From positions 117,637,600 to 117,701,599 of the forward strand of contig OW121744.1 of NCBI GenBank assembly GCA_933228675.1: a stretch of 64,000 nucleotides of DNA, given 5' to 3'. This document shows, in pieces, positions 35,701 through 45,900 of this stretch; positions within the stretch are counted from its first letter, which is position 1, and the number at the start of each line of letters is the position of its first letter. Both the position numbers and the translations under genes were made by a program. This DNA comes from Stomorhina lunata (Eukaryota > Arthropoda > Insecta > Diptera > Rhiniidae). The notes beneath the pieces are model-generated. The model worked only from the letters and a program-made list of their open reading frames with translations. It made no database searches and was not told the origin of the DNA.

Positions 35701-37898
35701 CATTCTGTTAAAAAGGCTGTTTACACTAGCTTCAAACTTCAGTTTGGACGTAAAGACGTTTAAGGGTATCTACAATTATTTCGGTTACATGAACAAGTAA
35801 TTTTAGCTGTATTTTTGGTTTAAAAAATTGTTAAATTTATTGGTAAAGTTAACTTAACATTAACGGTATTAATAGTCAAAAATTTCCGACGCACTGTGGC
35901 CGAATCTAGCTGGGAAAAAGCAAATCTTAAAAATCTATATTTTTTTGCATTTTGTCGATTCCCAATACATTCTTTTTTATTTGTTAATATGTAAAATTTT
36001 GCGAGAACTAGTACGAAGCTGTAAGTAAGTAAGTATTTTCAACCCGCTACATCATCCCTCCCCCCCCCCCCCCCCGGGTAGCACATTTTAATAGAAAAAA
36101 CTCCTCCACCGTAACAAAAGTCATAACCCCTCTAAGAGCGTTACGTAATATGTGAACAGACCCTACGTTATGTACCAGTTACTAACACATCTAGTTTAAG
36201 TAATATATTGGAATGAAGACTTATTATTTTTAAGAACCATAATTTCTTTGGTATTCATATCAATGCTAGTGTAAATATCCTGTTTAATAAATTACACTTA
36301 CTACAAGTCGACGCGCGTAAGCAAAGTATCTTAAAATCTATATCGTCAGTGCAAAGAAAATTGAAAATGAATGAATGAAAACAAGAATGAGTTATTTGCA
36401 GTATTTAATTTTTATTGTTATCATTTCGCTTTATTTGTTAAACATTATTTATTAGGCGTGTCAAAAACTCATCTCAATGTCCGCATTTGTTATTTTATTT
36501 ACACGACAAATTGTAAATATTTCTCCGCGGTATAATTTATTGTTTATATACAGTTCAATTGTTAAAAAGTTCATTCATTCATTAATATCATGATTATCTT
36601 TTCAGCGAAGATAGGGTGTGTCATATTTCAATAGTGTTGTTGATAAAAAATATTCCCCAAAAAATAGTGTTCTAATATTACTCGGTTTCAAGATATAACC
36701 TCATTTATTTTAAGAGTTATCTAAATGTTATATATATTATGCTTGTTCCTTTACTTTAACGAAGCAATCCAAACGTACTTAAAAGTGTTCCCCTACAAAA
36801 TTTTCAATAAAATTTTTGTTCTTTGAATAGCTTCGGACTGTTTTGGATAATTTCGTTAAAGTAGGGGAACAAACATATTATTAAAGAAATGATTTAAGGA
36901 TAAATATACTATAACAATAGCGTTCTATACAGACTTATACTAAATACATTTTTTTACCGGTAAATGGTTTATCTTTTCAGTCAACCCCAACATATGTTGA
37001 AAATTGCTCCAGTCCCAACCTTAGTCCCGAGTATACAGCTACTACGACTAAAACTGATGCCAATAAAGTTTCATCAAAATCTTATGCTGAAAAATATTTA
37101 AAAACTGTAAGAATTTAAAAAATAAATCGTAAAAAACTCAATATTTATTTAATAAAACTAGCTTTATTTCTATGCCGCCTTCCTAGCCCGCAATGCGTAA
37201 AGCTCTAAACAACAAAGAATTAATAGAATATCTTTTAGAAGCCTTTAGACGAAATGAAAAACTTTGGAACCCTCAACATCCCTCCTACAAATATAATTCG
37301 AACCGAGCTATATACAATGAATTATCTGAACCGTTACTAAACGATATGAAGTACTCTTTAACGGGTGTCGAAATTTTTGGTATAATCAATGAGTTAAGGG
37401 GACGTTATAGAAGAGAATTAAAAAAATTTGAAATTCGTAAGGGCAAGCATAAAACACATCTATGGTATTTCGAAAAAATGGAATTTTTGCGAAATGTTAT
37501 AGAGAAAAAACGCAAGGAGCGTCATAATGAAGTGAGAGAAATGGAATCTGAAAAGAAATTAACAAATCGGGAGGTTTTAAGTTATTTATTGAAATTATAT
37601 AGACAACATTCGTGCCTTTGGAATCCAGCTGTTGAGGAATACAAAACCTGCCAAAAAGTGAGAATATTCCAGGACATCATTGATCAATTGAAAGAGAAAC
37701 ATAACATAGATATGACTGTCACAGAGGCCATGAATGAATTGCAAAAGTTATGCATGAGATATCGTAAGGAATTAAGAATGATACATATACTTAAAGGACT
37801 GTACTTCCCAAAGTTATGGTGTTTCGATGAAATGGAATTTTTAAGACCTATAATGGAGGAAAAAATAAATAAAAACTTAAAAAAAGTGAGAGTTTTTT

Positions 37899-37937
<39 letters not shown>

Positions 37938-38937
37938 AATAATAAAACTTTCTTTTTAGATCAACAAATTTACTAATTCTTCTTTAAGCCGAAGGAAACA
38001 TGAGTTTCTTAAGGCCGTGGAAATAAAATTTGATAGTTTAAAACAGCAGATACAATTCATAGAAATTTATCGCAACTTTAATTCGTTATGGGATGCAGAT
38101 CACCCCGATTATAGATCTATAAATTATCGTAAAAAAGCTTTAAGCGAAATGCTAAAAGAAATAAATTTATTATTTAGTAATAGCAACTTTAAACTGGATC
38201 AATTAGAAAAAACTATTTATCAACTGCGTAAAAAGTTTTCCCAAGAGAAACAAAAACGTTTGACAGAAAAACATTTACAAGAGAATTCTTGCGGCATGTC
38301 TTTTGTGTTGTACGAAAAGTTATCGGAATTTTTAAGCATAAATTTGGGACCCTTTCGTTGTAATACTTGCCAAAAGATAAGTAAAACTTATGACCAATAT
38401 AAAATTCATAAATCTAAACATGAGGGTACTCTACCCTTTATTTGCACACTCTGCGGTAAGGGTTTTCAAATTCCAGGAAATCTTACCATACATATAAGAC
38501 GCCATCGTCAAGATTATCCCTACTCATGTGAAATTTGCCAGAAATCATTTGCCACCTCAACAGAAGTTAGTATTCATCTGCGTTCGCATACAGGCGAAAG
38601 ACCCTATGATTGCGAATGGTGTGATAAAACATTTAAGACCTGGTCTTTTTATGACCTCCATAGAAGAACTCATTTAAAACAGTCAAATTTCCATTGTCCT
38701 ATTTGTGAAAAATCGTTTTATGAACGTAACCGTTTTACTGATCATATGAACATTCATCTAAATATACGCAAGCATCTGTGCGAAGAATGTGGTAAGAGTT
38801 TTACTACTCTGGGAAACTTAAAGAAGCATTTGGATTTACATGCAGCCATTAAAAAATTCAAATGTCACAATTGTGGCAAAAGTTTTGCTCAATTTGCCGG
38901 CTTAAGGTGGCATCAAAAATCTCATCATAAGCCGTAA
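29772..38937 (+). CDS. Triple-MADF, C2H2 zinc-finger transcription factor
   Basis: Four exons, all phase 0: 29772-30536, 36981-37106, 37187-37885, 37960-38937, giving 855 residues. Exon 1 (residues 1-255) has one C2H2-like finger near 37-58 (CLFCNGICLQTD ... HLQEQH) and an acidic, Asn/Ser-rich region. Exon 3 has two MADF-type domains (ELIEYLLEAFRRNEKLWNP, and EVLSYLLKLYRQHSCLWNP), and exon 4 a third, more diverged one (FIEIYRNFNSLWDADHPDY). MADF is a Myb/SANT-like DNA-binding fold. Seven tandem C2H2 fingers end the protein (about residues 661-852) with TGERPY-like linkers. It is presumably a nuclear DNA-binding regulator. From memory, Drosophila regular (rgr, CG8643) near Cirl may be the homologue; I did not assign the symbol. 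The 6.4-kb first intron is full of repeats. Confidence 0.85.
31579..31609. repeat. 31-base dispersed motif, copy 1
   Basis: Begins TTCTGTTATCCTTGACTCCC and continues to GGAGCATA. An identical 31-base copy lies at 61294-61324, with diverged inverted copies near 11878-11910 and 15967-15984. Confidence 0.75.
32057..32330 (+). mobile_element. tRNA-derived SINE
   Basis: The head has pol III promoter-like boxes: an A box around TGGTATAGCAGGTTAG (32063-32078) and a B box GTTCAATCCC (32108-32117). After an A-rich spacer the body includes CTCAGCTAGCCACTGG, GTTCGGAGCCGGCGTTAAAA and GTAGGTCCCTTT, then GAATCGGATGCAGCTCATTG. This layout is typical of insect tRNA-related SINEs. The anticodon arm does not fold as a functional tRNA. 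The right end is approximate and no target duplication was found. Confidence 0.7.
33545..34140. repeat. Degenerate fly-type dispersed repeat
   Basis: The order of short words (AGAATCACTTTCTGAGTCGA, ATGTCAGACCGTCTGG, AGGTCGCAATTCTAAAGATA, TCAAAATCGGTCCA twice over with variation, and ACCAAATTTCGTTGAAATCG) is one I associate with an abundant non-autonomous repeat in calyptrate fly genomes. It has no coding capacity and ends are approximate. Confidence 0.55.
34865..35145. repeat. Degenerate minisatellite (~35-base unit)
   Basis: Seven or so diverged copies of a unit with AAATTTTTCAGTTAAATTT or AAATTTATCGGTTAAATTTT followed by TTTAAAGAAA. Unit length varies from about 30 to 40 bases. Confidence 0.6.
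36138..36159. repeat. 22-base dispersed motif (second copy at 31517-31538)
   Basis: GCGTTACGTAATATGTGAAC plus AG, against GCGTTACGTAATTTGTGAAC plus AG at 31517. One mismatch in 22 bases. A tract of about 18 C residues lies about 60 bases upstream of this copy. Confidence 0.65.
36738..36877. repeat. 140-bp hairpin element (MITE-like)
   Basis: Left arm TATGCTTGTTCCTTTACTTT (36738 on) and right arm ending GTAGGGGAACAAACATA pair over about 36 bases with five or six mismatches, enclosing about 68 bases. It lies about 100 bases before the acceptor of exon 2 of the MADF zinc-finger gene. No target duplication is obvious. Confidence 0.6.
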
Positions 38938-41900
38938 AATATTTTGGCTTAACAGCATATAGCTCAAATGTTTTAATTTTAAGATTACGCCTATAAATAT
39001 TTCGTTTAAGAAGCTGTTGGTTATTAATTCTAATCAAATAAATTTTTACCTGAAATGTATTTTTACTTTAAAATTTTATTTACTACAGTATTGTTAAAAA
39101 TAAAAAAAAAATGTGTCAATTTAATGCTTTTTGAAATGAAAATGTTGACTACATTGCGTTTACAATTGGCATGGAAAAATGTTTGCTTACAGCACAAGTT
39201 ATGCAGTTTACAGCAGGGAAGGAAATCTTAATATGTATGTAAATTTGTAAATATCGTGTACCACCGCTTGATAACATTTAAAAGCAAGTTATGTACGCTT
39301 ATATCATGTTTAAAGGCCCTATGTTCCACAAGGAATTAAAGGACTAATTATATATCATGTTTAAAAGTATAAGTTTTTTAACACTCATTGAGGGCTCTAA
39401 AAAAATATTGAAATATCTAATACATAGGCGGATTAACTTTTTTGAGCAAAATTACAAAAGATTATGATTTTCGTGGTTACTAAAACATGGATGACATCAT
39501 GGTACTATGCTAAAACAATGGTTATGCCCCTACTGTAAATATATAATGTAAATGTGAACTTTAAACTGTTGTAGTGTTTCTTTCTGTCGTGTAAAAGAGG
39601 CCAAACTTAAGATTACTTTTGTATATTGGGTACTCAAATGTGTTTCAGCACTGAGTACTCCTCACTTAAGCAACTCTAATAGGCAACTCTTTTCAGTATA
39701 GAGAAATTTTCAGTGCTGTTAAGTTGTGTTTGTCCGAGAAGCTCCGTTGAGGAAATATTTAAATTTTATTTTAAAATAATAAAATGTTTAAATTTGATAA
39801 TAAAATAGTCAAATAATGCTTATCATCTAATGTTATTTATAAAAAAAATAGATATGCATTTTAGTATAAAAAGTAACAAATAAAAAACTTTGTCCAGCGG
39901 AGTCTCAAAAATAATTAAGGACAAAGACCTGAAATCTACCATTTGTGTAAAAGAATCCAGTTTATGTGATTAACAAAAACCAGTTTAAAAACAGCTACGC
40001 CTAATAAAAGGAGAAAACTTTATACATAAAATATACATTTTTTAAGTTTGGAAAAAAATCAATAATGTCTTCTCGAAAAAATAACTTTGAATCTGTATTA
40101 ATTATAAAAGATGACTGTAGGCGTTTTTCGTCAAGATTTGGACTTCATTATTGTTTCAAAACATGGAGTAATGGATGATAAAGACTTTTGATATGGCAGA
40201 GTCTTCATAATGAAAAAATAATTTAATGACCTTTTTTCAACTCTTGCTTTGTGCTGAGCTGTGTGGTTGTTATTAGTTTTTTCTGTATCTGGTAATATTT
40301 TCCAATACTACAACAAAGAAAAAGACAACAGAAAAAACTCATCAGCAACTAATGGTGTTGTTGTTTCTTATGTATGTATGTCGGAGACGAGAGTTTTTTG
40401 TACATAAATATGTAGTACATACTTGTCTTCTGTATGTACACAAGAACTTGTAAGAAAGTTGGGAAATAAATGATGAAAGTTTCTACAATATACACGCCTG
40501 TCCTTAAATGTAAATACATTTAATGTTATGGGTTCTATTGCTGATATAATGTAATGTTATTTATGTTCGCATCTATACATAATTGCAGCAACAAATGCAA
40601 TAAAATGGTAAGTTTGTAAATATATACATATTTCTGTATTATTTATATTTTTATCAAATATATGTAGATATACATCTTATTAGTCATAATTGGTAAAATA
40701 AAAAAGGTTCGAGGATTAGCTTACACGTCCAATTGGATTTATATTATTATTATATTGCATTAACTAATTTTATAGTTTGGCATAAAATTGGTTTCATTAA
40801 AATGCTATTTTATTAACAGGAATCGCTTGATTAGTGAATAATATAAACTAAAATATCTATCTACTATGGATCGGTTATAAGTAAATATGTGATTACTACA
40901 TTATACCTATATAGATGGCTTAATATAAAAAAGGCCTAACTCGATTTCTTTGTTACTTTACAGGAGAAGGAAAAAAGTTAATAAAATTTGTGTAATTTTA
41001 GATACAACTAACATTTTAATACAATTTTTATTAAGTAAAGTATGCCGACTTGACGCCAAAGTTTGGACATCCCAGTTATATGGGTAAACTGAGGGATTTC
41101 TTTAGATTTCTTCAAAATGTTTCAACATAGAATATCTTTTAAAGTACATTTTAAACAGAATAACAAAATGAGCTTCCCAAGGAGACTTAAGACATTAATA
41201 TCGGTTGAAAGGTTTCCTAATTAATAAGGGTTCCCCAAAATGTTTTAATAAAAAAAATAACACATACAGGTATGTGATGGACATTTTTCGTTTTCAAATC
41301 GATCGATTTCAGACATATTTTTTAGCTAATTTTCGGTTATTTCCCCCAAAAAAATGAAAATATTGGCTTTAATCCTTTTGACTGATATTTTATCTTTCAT
41401 TTGGTTTGAATTTTTTGGGAAAATAACCGAAAATTATCTCAAAAATATATCTGAAATCGATCGATTTGAAAACGATCGTTTTCCATCACATACCTGATAT
41501 TTTTTGTAACTAAAATTTTACGGTTTTCAATAAGTTTTTTCCTTCTCCTGTAAGGTAAAAAAAATCGAGTCAGGCCTTTTTTATATTAAGCCATCGATAT
41601 GTTTAATTAGTGAACCACTCATTTTTTTTTTTGCTATTTGGATGGCTGTGGGAAGGATAGAAAATAGTTCGATTTTTTTATTTTTTTATTGTCAAATATT
41701 TCAATACGGAAATTCAGAAATTATCCAATAACATTCTTCGATGTGAACTATTTTTTAAATATTGCCAAATATTTTAAGATAGGCATATTGGATATTGCAA
41801 AATTATCTCAAATAACATTCTTTTAACTGAATTTTTTACTAATATCAAATTTTCCTAACATAGGTATTTTAATATAGTTTGGAAATTTATTATCGTATCA

Positions 41901-42969
41901 ACCATTAAACATTGTTGTGTTAAATTTTTTAAAGATTAAAATTATCACAAGCGTTACAATTATTTTTTTTTATCTTTTAGCAAAAAAAAAATCTAAATAC
42001 ATTCCAAACGACTCCAAATTCTTCAGATGAGGTAAGTTGGCAAACTATAACAATTTACATTAGTATGACATGTATAAAATATGTCTCTTTTAAAATCACA
42101 CTTAAACGCAATCATTTTGCAGGTATAAGATTTCATTAATAATTCAATTAATAATGAATCATTATTAGTTATCGTATTTGATCTTATCGCCTATGTACCT
42201 AAACCTATTTTTGTTTGTTTTATTTATTTTTTAATGTAAACAAAGTTTTATTTAACCGCCAGCTGCGGTCTTTTGGTGATAAGTATTCATTATCAATCTT
42301 ATTCGCTTTAAATAAACATTAAACAGAAAAACATATATGAGAACAACAAACTTTATTTTTAACATATTTTGTATGTGGAAATAGTTGTTTTTAATTTAAA
42401 TTATAAATTTTTAGCTACACATCTGCAATCCATGTTTTGGAACAAGGCGTCAAACTAAAGCTGTTAAAGGAGAACATGTGTTATCATGGCAACTTAGAAG
42501 ATTCGGATCTGGTACTTATGATAAATACAACTAATAGAATCCCACCACAAATAATTTGCAATCCTAACCAATTGTTAACTGCTAATTCAACTTCACTAAA
42601 TGTCAACTCACTAAGTATATCAGTAATAAAACAAATCAAACTCAGTTAAAAAGTTCAACTGTAAAAGTATCATTTTCTATAATTTAAATCATATTATATT
42701 ATAAACAATATATCTGGCCAAATTGGCCATCATTACATAAAGTTTCTTTACAGGTACAACTCAAAAACCAAATCAATCCTAATTACAAAAATCCAACAAC
42801 AAACATCGTCAACAACTAATAATTGATTAAACCTATTATATTTATATTCACTATATTATATTGATTATATTGTTTACATTTTATAAAAAAAAACCATAAG
42901 TGTTTTAATTAATTGATAAACTTGAAATTGGAAGTTTCTAATCGTGATGTATTTAAAACAAATTTTTAG
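38938..42969. other. Region upstream of the first recognised Cirl exon
   Basis: Four kilobases of AT-rich DNA between the MADF zinc-finger stop and the Cirl lectin exon. It should contain that gene's 3' UTR, the Cirl promoter, its 5' UTR exons and its signal-peptide exon, but I could not find a start exon with the right phase. It holds a foldback element (40914-41595) and two exon-like fragments near 41982-42031 and 42416-42534. Confidence 0.5.
40914..41595. repeat. Foldback element with nested inverted repeats (~680 bp)
   Basis: Outer arms 40914-40980 and 41530-41595 pair: GATGGCTTAATATAAAAAAG at one end, its complement at the other. Inner arms about 41267-41362 and 41405-41499 pair as well, through GTATGTGATGGA and CAAATCGATCGATTTCAGA. 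The loop segments differ in length. This suggests a non-autonomous terminal-inverted-repeat transposon. No target duplication was found. Confidence 0.75.
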
Positions 42970-45900
42970 CACCAAAATATCAAACGGCTTATGCCTGTGA
43001 AGGTAAGAAATTAACCATAGAATGTGAACCTGGTGATTTAATAAATTTGATACGAGCTAATTATGGACGATTTTCGATAACGATTTGCAATGATCATGGC
43101 AATATGGAATGGAGTGTCAATTGTATGTTTCCCAAAAGTTTAACGGTGCTCAATTCGAGGTGGGTTTTTGCAAATAAATAAATGAATATTAGGTTATTTT
43201 GAACTGTATTCCTTACATTGCTTTGAAGGTGTGCTCATAAACAAAGTTGCAGTGTTTTGGCTACGACGAGTATGTTTGGTGATCCTTGCCCGGGAACTCA
43301 TAAGTACTTAGAGGCACATTATCAATGCATATCAGCGTCGCAGACATCCACGACAACTAATCGTCCCAGTCCGCCGCCTTGGGTTTTATCGAATGGTCCA
43401 CCGTTATTACCAAATGGTAGTTCTTCAATTATAAATCCTTCGGTTTTATCGCCACCTTTGCCACCGGCCCAACGACCACAAATGCCTATACCAGGGATGT
43501 CCAATACCAATCTACCTTTAGGTGGATTACCGAGTGCAGTGCCCTCCTCGCCTGGTCCACCTACAATTCACACTACATTGCCGGGAGGACGTTTAAAGGC
43601 TGGCTATAATAATACTGTTTTGAAAACACCCACCAGACATGATGGTTTACCACCACCGCCGCCTTTGCATCATCATCATCATACATCAGCTGTAGGTCAT
43701 CATCCCGCCAGTGACCAGAGTAAGGAAGGAGGCCCCAGTAGAGGAGTAGGAGATCAACATGTTCATAAAAGTTCTCTAGAAACCAAAACTAGTAAAGCTC
43801 CAGTTAGTAGTAGTAGCAGCAGTGGTGGCAACAATTCCACTGCTCCACCTAACACTAGGATACTAACTGGTGTAGGTGGCACGGGAAGCGATGATGGTAC
43901 TCTTCTTACAACCAAAACTACCACACGGGGTCAGCAACAACAATCTCCCTTGCCCACGGGAACTACTACAGCTTCCTCCCTAGGCAGTCCCAATACCACT
44001 TTGGGGGCTGGTGTTATTAAGTCCATTAATAACATCAATCTCAATACCGGTTTAGGAGGAGAGGATGAGACAAATATGTTTTGTGGTCCCACTAATGCAC
44101 GAAATCTCTTTTGGAATATGACTCGTGTTGGAGATGTAAATGTACAACCCTGTCCCGGTGGTGCCACTGGCATTGCAAAATGGCGTTGTGTACTAATGAA
44201 AAGAATGTCTCTGGATGATGAAGATGATACGCTTGGCCCTACTCAAACACCCATTTGCAATGGCACCTCTTGTATTAATCTAAGACTACGCAATTTTGAA
44301 CCCACCTGGCATCCCTTAACTCCCGATCTTACACAATGTCGCAGTTTGTGGTTAAATAATCTTGAAGTACGCGTAAACCACCGAGACTCATCACTCATTT
44401 CTATAGCCAATGATTTATCCGAAGTTACGAGCAGTAAAACTCTTTACGGTGGTGATATGTTAGTGACCACAAAAATCATACAAGCCATGTCAGAGAAAAT
44501 GTATCACGATAAAGAAACTTTTCCGGATCAACGTTTAAGAGAGGCTATGATTTTGGAATTATTGCAGGGTGTAGTTAAAACAGGCTCAAACCTATTAGAC
44601 GAATCACAGTTGTCCTCTTGGCTGGATCTTAATCAGGAAGATCAAATGAGAGTAGCAACTTCGTTGTTGACTGGATTGGAGGATAATGCATTCCTGTTAG
44701 CCGATACAATTATTAGGGAACGTAATGTTGTGCAGAAAGTTAAAAATATATGTAAGTGAAAAAAATATAATATACATATTTAAAACTATGACATTTAACA
44801 CCTTTCATTTTAGTACTCTCGGTAAGAGTTTTGGAAACCAAAAGCATACAAAGTAATGAAGTTTTTCCCGATGCTGAACAATGGCAAATAAGTGATGATA
44901 GAATAGAATTGCCACGAGCTGCCTTAATCGAAAACAGTGAAGGCGGTTTGGTACGCATCGTATTTGCTGCTTTTGATCGTTTAGAATCGATTCTTAAACC
45001 CTCCTATGATCATTTTGATCTTAAATCCGCTAGAAGCTATAGTAAGTCATAAGAACTAACCAGTAAGATTTGTTAATTGACATAAACTTAATTAAATTTT
45101 TTTATAGTTCGTAATACTGCCATTTTAGCCAATGATAGCGATTCGGCAAATTCTCAACAACGCATACGCATTTTAAACAGTAAAGTTATCTCTGCCAGTT
45201 TGGGTAAAGGACGGCATATACAATTATCCCAGCCCATTAAACTGACATTAAGGCATCTGAAAACGGAAAATGTAACCAATCCTACTTGTGTCTTTTGGAA
45301 TTATATAGACCAGTAAGATTTGCTTGAAAATTAAAATTTTAAAATTCTTTACATTAACTTTGTATTAATTTTTAGTGCTTGGTCTGCTAATGGCTGCGTT
45401 TTGGAGTCCACTAATCGCACTCACAGCATCTGCATGTGCAATCATTTAACAAACTTTGCAATTTTAATGGATGTTATGGACAGCCATACCCACTCCCTGT
45501 TTACAATGTTCGATGGCAACATGCGCATTTTGATTTACGTCAGTGTATCCATCTGCTTAGTATTCATTGTGATAGCCTTATTGACATTGAAAATATTTAA
45601 TGGTGTATTTATTAAGGTAAGATCCTCAAGACAACAAAATCATTTAAATCGTTCGCGTAGAGGCCAAGGAGGCGGCGCAGCAGCAGGTGGCTTAGTTAAT
45701 AGTATGGGTGGTAGTACTAGAAGGCAAAATAATATTATAGATCAGACTCATGAATCAATACAAATAACAAATACAGCAAATGTTTCTAATACAAATTCTT
45801 CGTCAAATGCTACCACAAACAATATACAGAATTTGCAACAGCAATTAAATTTGCAGCATTTGCAAAATCTTACTCAGGCTCCCTCTAACTTAAATGCCAA

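Larger units (their letters stand above)
30537..36980. other. Large intron 1 of the MADF zinc-finger gene
   Basis: 6.4 kb and very AT-rich. It contains a tRNA-derived SINE (about 32057-32330), a fly-type dispersed repeat (about 33545-34140), a degenerate minisatellite (about 34865-35145), a hairpin element (36738-36877), short dispersed motifs at 31517 and 31579, a tract of about 18 C residues near 36060, and ACATACAT/TATG simple repeats near 31075-31115. No internal exon is supported. Confidence 0.7.

Noticed and set aside
42437..42649. 70-codon ORF starting at TTG before Cirl
   Set aside because: Non-ATG start, no domain; kept only as one reading of a possible alternative exon.
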